Origin: Agromyces sp. CF514
GTDB lineage: Bacteria; Actinomycetota; Actinomycetes; Actinomycetales; Microbacteriaceae
Assembly (NCBI RefSeq): GCF_900113185.1
Contig: NZ_FOZD01000001.1
Location: 1,922,001 to 1,986,000 of the forward strand
DNA length: 64,000 nucleotides
Direction of reading: 5' to 3'
In this document: positions 25,907-32,501 of the stretch, piece by piece
Layout of the letters: the number at the start of each line of letters is the position of its first letter
How positions within the stretch are numbered: the stretch's first letter is position 1
Made by a program: the position numbers and the translations under genes
Notes under the pieces: generated by a model
The model's input: only the letters and a program-made list of their open reading frames with translations
The model's database searches: none
Told to the model about the DNA's origin: nothing

Positions 25907-26896
25907 GTGCGCGAATCGACACCCCCGCCGCTGGCTCGGGCACGCCTCGATCGCGACGGGGCGACGCGCGGCCTGCCCGATCGTTCCGCGCGGTTCGATG
26001 CCGACCCCGAGGCGCGTGTGCTGCTGCTGCACGACGGCCGGGCGCTGCTCACCGAACTCGTCGAGGGGGTGCCGCCGGTGCTCGACCTGCGTTCGCCCGC
26101 CGAAGCGGCACGTGCAATCGATGCCGGTGCAGGCGCGGTCGAGCTGCGCGTCTACCTCGGGCGCGCGCTCGATGATGAGGGCCTCGCGAGCTCGGGAGCG
26201 CCGATCGAGGTGTGGGCCATCGACGCTGCCGCGACCGACGCGATCGAAGCCGAGGCCGCGCGCTGGGTCGGGTTGCGCCAGGCCGCCCCGATGCTCTCCG
26301 ATCGCGATTCGGGTCTCTTCACGCAGGCGGCGGCGATCGTGAACTGGCACCGTGCGAGCGGGTTCTGCCCTCGCTGCGGCGCCCCGACCGACCCGATCGA
26401 GTCCGGGTGGTCGCGCCGCTGCCGGAACGACGGCGGCCAGGTCTTCCCTCGTACGGATGCCGCGGTCATCGTGCTCGTGACCGATGCCGACGATCGCGTG
26501 CTGCTGGGATCGAACGCGATGTGGCAGGCCAACCGCTTCTCGCTGCTCGCGGGTTTCGTCGAACCGGGCGAGTCGCTCGAGTCGGCGGTCGTGCGCGAGA
26601 TCGGCGAGGAGGCGGGGCTCGAGGTCGTCGACGTCGCCTACGTCGCGTCGCAGCCCTGGCCGTTCCCGGCGAGCCTCATGCTCGGCTTCACGGCCAGGGC
26701 GGTCTCGGCCGAAGCCGCTGCTTCGGTGAGGCCCGACGGCGAAGAGATCCTCGAGCTGCGCTGGTTCAGCCGTGCCGAGCTCGCGGCCGCGCTCCCCGAG
26801 GTCGGGTTCCCCGGTCGCACCTCGATCGCCGGCTGGCTGCTCGAGCAGTGGTACGGCGGGCCGATCGAGTCCTCTCCGCAGGGTTGGGGCGCGTGA
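25907..26896 (+). CDS. nudC: NAD(+)/NADH diphosphatase (Nudix), deNADding-type
   Basis: The 329-residue protein has an N-terminal variable domain, a zinc-ribbon region (FCPRCGAPTDPIESGWSRRC, near residues 152-172) and a Nudix box GFVEPGESLESAVVREIGEE (near 216). The NudC signature SQPWPFP follows near residue 247. It hydrolyses NAD(H) to NMN(H) and AMP and, in studied bacteria, removes NAD caps from RNA. Only three zinc cysteines are visible; the fourth position reads RNDGG. GTG 25907 follows GAAAGAGG; ATG 25889 is an alternative. It overlaps the next helicase gene by GTGA, so the two are coupled. Confidence 0.9.
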   Translation: MRESTPPPLARARLDRDGATRGLPDRSARFDADPEARVLLLHDGRALLTELVEGVPPVLDLRSPAEAARAIDAGAGAVELRVYLGRALDDEGLASSGAPIEVWAIDAAATDAIEAEAARWVGLRQAAPMLSDRDSGLFTQAAAIVNWHRASGFCPRCGAPTDPIESGWSRRCRNDGGQVFPRTDAAVIVLVTDADDRVLLGSNAMWQANRFSLLAGFVEPGESLESAVVREIGEEAGLEVVDVAYVASQPWPFPASLMLGFTARAVSAEAAASVRPDGEEILELRWFSRAELAAALPEVGFPGRTSIAGWLLEQWYGGPIESSPQGWGA

Positions 26897-28701
26897 GCGC
26901 GGCATCCGACCCCCTGCTCGCCGATCTCGACGACGAGCAGCGCGTCGCCGCCGAGGCGCTGCTCGGTCCCGTGTGCATCCTCGCTGGTGCCGGCACGGGC
27001 AAGACCCGGGCGATCACGCATCGCATCGCGTACGGCGTCGCGACGGGCACCTACGATCCCGCGCGGGTGATGGCACTGACCTTCACCTCGCGTGCGGCAG
27101 CGGAGCTCCGCGAGCGCCTGCGCGTGCTGGGGGCCGACGGCGTGCCGGTGCGCACGTTCCACGCGGCGGCGCTCGCCCAGCTGAACCACTTCTGGCCGCT
27201 CGTCGTGGGCGGTTCGGCGCCGCGCGTGCTCGAGTACAAGGGCCGCCTGCTGGGCGCCGCGGCGGAGTCGATCCGTTTGCGCGTCGACCAGCCGACGCTC
27301 CGCGACGTCGCCGCCGAGATCGAGTGGCGCAAGGTCGGCATGCTGACGCCCGAGGCGCACGACGCGAGGCTTGCGGTCCGCGGCGCCCCCGGGTCGCTCT
27401 CCGCCGAGCAGTTCCACGACCTCGTCGCGGCCTACGAGCGCATCAAGGACGAGCGCAGGCAACTCGACTTCGAAGACGTGCTGCTCGCGACCTCGGGCAT
27501 GATCGAGGCCGAGGCATCCGTCACGATGCGCGTGCACGAGAGCTATCGGCACTTCGTCGTCGACGAGTACCAGGACGTCTCGCCGGCGCAGCAGCACCTG
27601 CTTGAGCTGTGGCTCGGCGACCGCGACGAGCTGTGCGTGGTCGGCGACGCCAGCCAGACCATCTACTCGTTCGCGGGGGCGACGCCCGAGTACCTGCTCG
27701 GCTTCGAGCGCCGATTCGCCGACGCCACGGTCGTGCGACTCGAGCGCAACTACCGATCGACCGAGCCGATCGTCGACGCCGCGAATCGGCTCATGCGCGG
27801 TCGCGCGGGTGCGCTGCAGCTCCGTGCGACCGCGCGCGACCGCATGGCCGGCGAGGGGGCGACGGTTCCGGATGCCGCCGCGCCGCGCACGTCGTCAGGA
27901 CACCCGCGCGGCGAGGAGCCGGTGATCACGTCGTACGCCGACGAGCTCGCCGAGGCGCGCGGGGTCGCCACGGTGATCCGCAACCGCATCGACGCCGGCG
28001 CGGCGCCGGAGCAGATCGCCGTGCTGATGCGCGTGAACTCGCAGTCGGCCATGCTCGAGCACGCGCTCGACGAGGTCGGCGTGGCGTCGCGCGTTCGAGG
28101 CAGCGTGCGCTTCTTCGACCAGCCCGAGGTTCGCCAGGCCGTGCAGGCGCTGCGGGCCGCGGCGCTCACGATCGCGAACGAGCCGCTGTTCAAGTCGGTG
28201 AGCGACGTGCTGCGTTCGCTCGGTTGGACCGCGCAGGCGCCCGAGGGCCCCGGTGCGGTGCGCGCGCGGTGGGAGTCCCTGAATGCGCTCGCACGTCTCG
28301 TCGACGACGCGCCTGCCGGCATGACCTTCCGTGCCTTCGCCGACGACCTGCGCTCGCGTGCCGAAGCCCAGCACGAACCGACGGTGCAGGCCGTGACGCT
28401 CGCGACGCTGCACTCGGCGAAGGGCCTCGAGTGGGACGAGGTGCACATCGTCGGACTCACCGAGGGCATGCTGCCGATCGCCTACGCCAAGGGGCTCGAC
28501 GCGATCGACGAGGAGCGGCGCCTCTTCTACGTCGGCGTCACGCGGGCACGCCGACGGCTCTCGCTGAGCTGGGCGCGGTTGGGCGGTCAGCAGCGGGCAG
28601 TGCGTGAGGAATCGCGATTCCTGCAGGAGCTCGACAGCCGCACGACGGGTGCTGCGCGTGTTCGCGACGGCGACCGGCGGAACCCCGTCGGTCGAACCTG
28701 A
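26893..28701 (+). CDS. UvrD/PcrA-like SF1 DNA helicase (UvrD2-like)
   Basis: The 602-residue protein has the complete SF1A motor: LAGAGTGKTRAITHRI near residue 32, TFTSRAAAELRERL, VDEYQDVSPAQQ near 224, GDASQTIYSFAGA, NYRSTEPIV, ATLHSAKGLEWDEVHIVG and YVGVTRARRRLSLSWA. It unwinds DNA 3'-5' in repair. Compared with mycobacterial UvrD2 (about 700 residues with a C-terminal HRDC domain, recalled), it stops soon after motif VI. GTG 26893 overlaps the nudC stop. The last 164 bases overlap the 3' end of an oppositely oriented gene. Confidence 0.9.
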   Translation: MSAASDPLLADLDDEQRVAAEALLGPVCILAGAGTGKTRAITHRIAYGVATGTYDPARVMALTFTSRAAAELRERLRVLGADGVPVRTFHAAALAQLNHFWPLVVGGSAPRVLEYKGRLLGAAAESIRLRVDQPTLRDVAAEIEWRKVGMLTPEAHDARLAVRGAPGSLSAEQFHDLVAAYERIKDERRQLDFEDVLLATSGMIEAEASVTMRVHESYRHFVVDEYQDVSPAQQHLLELWLGDRDELCVVGDASQTIYSFAGATPEYLLGFERRFADATVVRLERNYRSTEPIVDAANRLMRGRAGALQLRATARDRMAGEGATVPDAAAPRTSSGHPRGEEPVITSYADELAEARGVATVIRNRIDAGAAPEQIAVLMRVNSQSAMLEHALDEVGVASRVRGSVRFFDQPEVRQAVQALRAAALTIANEPLFKSVSDVLRSLGWTAQAPEGPGAVRARWESLNALARLVDDAPAGMTFRAFADDLRSRAEAQHEPTVQAVTLATLHSAKGLEWDEVHIVGLTEGMLPIAYAKGLDAIDEERRLFYVGVTRARRRLSLSWARLGGQQRAVREESRFLQELDSRTTGAARVRDGDRRNPVGRT

Positions 28702-29539
28702 CGGATGCCGCGGCCAGGCCGAGCGCATCGTCGTGGGCCCGGCCGCCCGCCGGTTCGGCGAGCCGTGCGTCCACCGCGGTCGCGGTGAGGGCTGCGCTGT
28801 CGAAGCGCAGGCGCGCCGTGTCGGCGGGAGCCGGGCGCCCGGCGAGTTGGGCCGCGATCACGGGCCACGCGGCATCCGCATCGCGGGCGGCGAGGTCGAG
28901 GCACCGAAGGCAGGGTCCGCGGCCGGGCTCGACGAGCGGGCCGACGCGAACACCGGAGTCGTCGCTCACGACGGCAAGATGCGGCAGGTCGCGCCGGAGC
29001 CACCGCAGGTGTCGCGCCGGAGCGATCGCCCATGCGGCGACGATCACCACGGCGTCGGGGTCTGGTGGTTCGGCCTCGACGCCGAGCGCCTGACGTCGCG
29101 CGGCTTGCGGCACCCCCGACGCGTGCGGTTCGGGACCGAGTCGTCGCACCTCGTGGCCGAGCATCGCGAGGTTCGCGGCCACCAGGTCGGCGAGCGGCCC
29201 CTCGCCGTCGAGGCCGACCGTGCGCGACGTGGAAGCGGCCGTGGTCGGGCGGCCCGTGGCATCCGCTCGTGCCGACGCTGCGCTCCTCGCGGCGTGCCGG
29301 TGGACGAGGCCCGCGGAGACGAGCTCGACGAAGCGGTCCACGTCGTCGGACGTCGCGTCGAAGGCGGCGCCGATCGTGACGAGCGTCGTGAGGCTCGCGC
29401 CGTGCCCGAGTGCGGAGAGAAGCCCGTGCTCGAGGTCGCCGGGGCGCTCGATCACCGCGACCGGCTCGGCAGCGCCGAGCTGGAGGTCGTCGGGGGAGCG
29501 CCACACGAGGGGGAGGGCGGGATCGAGCTGGAGGGTCAT
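28538..29539 (-). CDS. TOMM leader-peptide-binding / cyclodehydratase-like protein (orphan)
   Basis: The 333-residue protein has an N-terminal winged-helix-like region (ERPGDLEHGLLSALGHG) and a ThiF/E1-like middle part with a PCLRCLDLAARD zinc pair. A second cysteine pair, HPSCGC, lies near the C-terminus. Together these make a CxxC...CxC site like that of the ocin-ThiF/TIGR03882 proteins that bind leader peptides for YcaO cyclodehydratases. No YcaO or precursor peptide gene is seen in the window. ATG 29539 was chosen over 29557. Its 3' end, including the HPSCGC codons (about 28636-28653), overlaps the helicase gene antisense. Confidence 0.65.
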   Translation of the reverse strand: MTLQLDPALPLVWRSPDDLQLGAAEPVAVIERPGDLEHGLLSALGHGASLTTLVTIGAAFDATSDDVDRFVELVSAGLVHRHAARSAASARADATGRPTTAASTSRTVGLDGEGPLADLVAANLAMLGHEVRRLGPEPHASGVPQAARRQALGVEAEPPDPDAVVIVAAWAIAPARHLRWLRRDLPHLAVVSDDSGVRVGPLVEPGRGPCLRCLDLAARDADAAWPVIAAQLAGRPAPADTARLRFDSAALTATAVDARLAEPAGGRAHDDALGLAAASVRFDRRGSAGRRREHAQHPSCGCRAPAGIAIPHALPAADRPTAPSSARAVGVPA

Positions 29540-29626
29540 GCGGCGAGCATGCCCCAAGCCGGGGTCGGGCCGGAGGATCCGTCCACAAGGCAGCCCTGGC
29601 CGTCGAACGGGCAGGCCTGGCGCGGG

Positions 29627-31042
29627 TCAGACGGGCTTCGGCCCGCCGTCGGCGTCGGGAACGTCGGGGGCCTCGCCGCCTTCGCCGGGCCCTGCGGGCG
29701 TCTCGCCGCGCAGGAGCGCTTCGAGGGCCTGGTCGAACTCGTCGTCGGCCTCGCTCGTCGCCGTCTCGCCGCCCGTGAGGCGCGCGATCAGGGCGCTCGG
29801 ATCGTCGAGATCGGCGCTCGTGGGCAGGAGGTCGGGATGCGCCCAGAGCGCGTCGCGGCGCTCGATGCCGACGGCGTCGGTGACGGCCCGCCACATCGCC
29901 GCGGCCTCGCGCATGCGGCGCGGGCGCAGTTCGAGCCCGACGAGTGTCGCGAACGCGGACTCCGCCGGGCCGCCGGTCGCACGCCTGCGTCGGATGGTCT
30001 CGGCGATCGCGTCGGACTTCGGCAGTCGGCTCGTCGCGTCGGCCGTGGCGAGGTCGACCCAGCCCTCGATGAGCGCCAGCATGGTCTCGAGCCGGGCCAG
30101 CGCGTCCTGCTGCGCGTCGCTCTTGGCACTGATGAGCGCGCCGGACTCGACCGCGCGACGCAGTTCGTCGGTGTTCGTCGGGTTCGCCGGGTCGAAGCCG
30201 TCGGCGAGCTGCTCGAGGCGCTCGGTGTCGATCTGGATGCCGCGTGCGTATGCGGTGATCGCGCTGATCAGGTTCAGCCGCAGCCAGCGCGCGTGCCGGA
30301 ACAGGCGGGCGTGCGCGAGCTCGCGCACCGCGAGGTAGAGCTCGATCTCGGTCGAGGGGATGTCGAGGTCGGCGCCGAACTCGGCGACGTTCTGCGGGAT
30401 GAGCGCGGCGCGGCCGTCGGCCTGCAGCGGGATGCCGACGTCGCCGCCGGACACGACCTCGGTCGCGAGCTGCCCGACGACCTGGCCGAGCTGCATCGCG
30501 AACATCGCACCGCCGATGCCGCGCATGAGCTTGGACGCCCCGGCGATCATCGACTGCATCTCTTCGGGGGCCTGCTCGCGCATGACGCGCGTGAGGGCGT
30601 CGGCGATGCTGAGGGCGACCGGCTCGGCGAGCTGGGTCCACACGGGCATCGTGGCCGCGACCCAACCGCGTCGGGTGAGCAGCTCGGGGGACTCGGGCAG
30701 GCGGCCGAACACGACGGCCTCGTCGAGCCACAGCGAGGCCACCTGCAGCGCCTGGTCGAGGCGGGCTCGCTCGTCGTCGGTGATCTGCACCTGACCGGAT
30801 GCCGCGCGCTGCTCGCCCTGGCGGAGCGCGGCGCTCCAGTCGATGCCGTCGTCGGCGTGGTTCATCGCCTGCTGCAGCTGGCTGAAGAGCGCGGCCACGC
30901 TCGCCGGGTCGTTCGGCAGGCCGGCGGCGCCAGCCAACTGGCTGGGGTCGATGCCGCCGCCGCCCGACAGCAGGTTGCGCAGCATCTCGCGGAACTCCTC
31001 CTCGGAGTTCTCGTCGCCCGGCTGGTCGTCCCGATCGGCCAC
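29627..31042 (-). CDS. Zincin-like (DUF2342/TIGR03624) putative metalloprotease
   Basis: The 471-residue helical protein matches the actinobacterial zinc-dependent metalloprotease/coenzyme-F420-associated family. The signature segment is ELYLAVRELAHARLFRHARWL, near residue 239. The usual HExxH first histidine is Arg here (RELAH), which I recall as common in this subgroup, so activity is uncertain. GTG 31042 was chosen because a strong AGGAGG (31056-31051) is eight bases away; the GTG at 31051 overlaps that ribosome-binding site and cannot be used. The C-terminus is acidic and disordered. It is divergent from the PDZ protease gene, as in mycobacteria. Confidence 0.8.
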   Translation of the reverse strand: MADRDDQPGDENSEEEFREMLRNLLSGGGGIDPSQLAGAAGLPNDPASVAALFSQLQQAMNHADDGIDWSAALRQGEQRAASGQVQITDDERARLDQALQVASLWLDEAVVFGRLPESPELLTRRGWVAATMPVWTQLAEPVALSIADALTRVMREQAPEEMQSMIAGASKLMRGIGGAMFAMQLGQVVGQLATEVVSGGDVGIPLQADGRAALIPQNVAEFGADLDIPSTEIELYLAVRELAHARLFRHARWLRLNLISAITAYARGIQIDTERLEQLADGFDPANPTNTDELRRAVESGALISAKSDAQQDALARLETMLALIEGWVDLATADATSRLPKSDAIAETIRRRRATGGPAESAFATLVGLELRPRRMREAAAMWRAVTDAVGIERRDALWAHPDLLPTSADLDDPSALIARLTGGETATSEADDEFDQALEALLRGETPAGPGEGGEAPDVPDADGGPKPV

Positions 31043-31050
31043 GTGAGCCA

Positions 31051-31058
31051 CCTCCTGT
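31051..31058 (-). promoter_or_regulatory. Strong Shine-Dalgarno that fixes the zincin start
   Basis: CAGGAGGT on the minus strand, eight bases before GTG 31042, is a near-perfect anti-16S match. It is one of the few strong ribosome-binding sites in this half of the window. Confidence 0.7.
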
Positions 31059-31198
31059 CAAGTTCTCTCCACCGTAGCGCCGTGGTGCGGACGCCAGGCT
31101 GGGAAATGGCTTAAGCTGGGCGTTCCCGGTGTCCGCCCGTCGCGAACAGGCGAGATCCCGGAGATCGCGGCGTCTGCTCCGTCCGGAAGGAACCACCG

Positions 31199-32323
31199 AT
31201 GGCACTGTTCGCCGACGACCGCTCGCCGAGCCCCGACGAGCCGGCGTTCCGCCCCTCGCCCCGCCCGTTCCGGGAGCGGTTCGGCGGCTGGGCGGCCGTG
31301 GTGGCGACGGTCATCGCCGTCATCTTCGCGCTGCTGCCCTCGCCGTACGTGATCGAGCGGCCCGGCCCCGTGTACGACACGCTCGGCACGGCCGAGCACG
31401 ACGGCGAAGAGGTGCCCCTCATCGCCATCCCCGACGAGAAGACCTACCCCACCGAGGGCGAGCTCAACCTGCTCACCGTCTCGGTCGTGGGGCGCCCGGG
31501 GGCGACGCCCAGCTGGTTCGAGGTCATGACGGCGTGGTTCGACCGGCGGCAGTCCGTCGTGCCCGTCGAGGCGATCTTCCCGGCCGGCGTGACCGACGAG
31601 GACCGCGACGCGCAGAACGCCGCGGCCATGGTCGACTCCCAGCAGGACGCGATCGCGGCTGCGCTCGTCGAGCTCGGCTACGACTTCCCCCGGGAGGTCA
31701 CCGTCTCGGGCGTGGCCGAGGGCAGCGCGGCCGAGGGCGTGCTCGAAGACGACGACGTCATCGAGGCCGTGAACGGCGTCAAGGTGTTCTCGATCGACGA
31801 ACTGCGCGCCGAGGTGCAGGCGAACGGCGGCGATGCCCCCGCCGAACTGCGCGTGCTGCGCGACGGCGAGCAGCAGACGCTCGAGGTCACGCCGAACGAC
31901 AGCGGCGGCGTGTACGTGCTCGGCGTCGGCGTGCGCATGGTCTACGAGTTCCCGATCGACGTCGAGCTCCAGCTCGACGACGTCGGCGGTCCGAGCGCCG
32001 GCATGATGTTCGCGCTCGGCATCGTCGACGAGCTGACGCCGGGCGCGATGACCGGGGGCGAGATCGTCGCGGGCACCGGAACGATCGACTCGGCCGGGGC
32101 CGTGGGTGCCATCGGCGGCATCCGGCAGAAGCTCTGGGGGGCGAAGGACGCCGGTGCCACCGTGTTCCTCGCACCCGCATCCAACTGCGACGAGGTCGTC
32201 GGCAACGTGCCCGACGGTCTCGACGTGTTCGCGGTCGAGACGCTCGACCAGGCCCGCGAGGTCGTCGAGGCCGCCGGTGAGGGTGCCGACCTCGGCGAGT
32301 TCGCCACCTGCACCGTGTCCTGA
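31199..32323 (+). CDS. Membrane-anchored PDZ / Lon-type (S16) serine protease
   Basis: The 374-residue protein has one N-terminal membrane helix (GWAAVVATVIAVIFALLPS), an extracytoplasmic PDZ domain (GVAEGSAAEGVLEDDDVIEAVNGVKV) and an S16 Lon protease domain. The catalytic serine is in DVGGPSAGMMFALGI (Ser266) and the lysine in GIRQKLWGAK (Lys311), 45 residues apart as expected for a Ser-Lys dyad. It resembles YlbL/Rv3194c-type proteases acting at the outer face of the membrane. AAGGAACCACCG precedes ATG 31199. UPF0182 follows 166 bases downstream on the same strand. Confidence 0.9.
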   Translation: MALFADDRSPSPDEPAFRPSPRPFRERFGGWAAVVATVIAVIFALLPSPYVIERPGPVYDTLGTAEHDGEEVPLIAIPDEKTYPTEGELNLLTVSVVGRPGATPSWFEVMTAWFDRRQSVVPVEAIFPAGVTDEDRDAQNAAAMVDSQQDAIAAALVELGYDFPREVTVSGVAEGSAAEGVLEDDDVIEAVNGVKVFSIDELRAEVQANGGDAPAELRVLRDGEQQTLEVTPNDSGGVYVLGVGVRMVYEFPIDVELQLDDVGGPSAGMMFALGIVDELTPGAMTGGEIVAGTGTIDSAGAVGAIGGIRQKLWGAKDAGATVFLAPASNCDEVVGNVPDGLDVFAVETLDQAREVVEAAGEGADLGEFATCTVS

Positions 32324-32455
32324 ACGGCCCGTGAGCGCTCCCGTGCGCGGCCGCCGAGCCGACACATGCGGCACGCGGCATCCATTCGGCGCATTCGTTA
32401 CGAATTTCCCAGCCGGACGCGGGCCTTCTCCCGGCTGCGGAGCCCCGCGGCGAAC

Positions 32456-32461
32456 GTAGGA
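32456..32461 (+). promoter_or_regulatory. Candidate -10 element for the UPF0182 gene
   Basis: TAGGAT lies about 40 bases before GTG 32502. It would give a normal leadered transcript, unlike most promoters in this window. Confidence 0.35.
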
Positions 32462-32501
32462 TGGAGATTCGATCCCGATCAGACCGAACATGAGGCCGAG
32501 A

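Noticed and set aside
28587..31205. An 872-residue minus-strand open frame
   Set aside because: It crosses the zincin and TOMM-like genes in another frame, and its composition is typical of a high-GC shadow.
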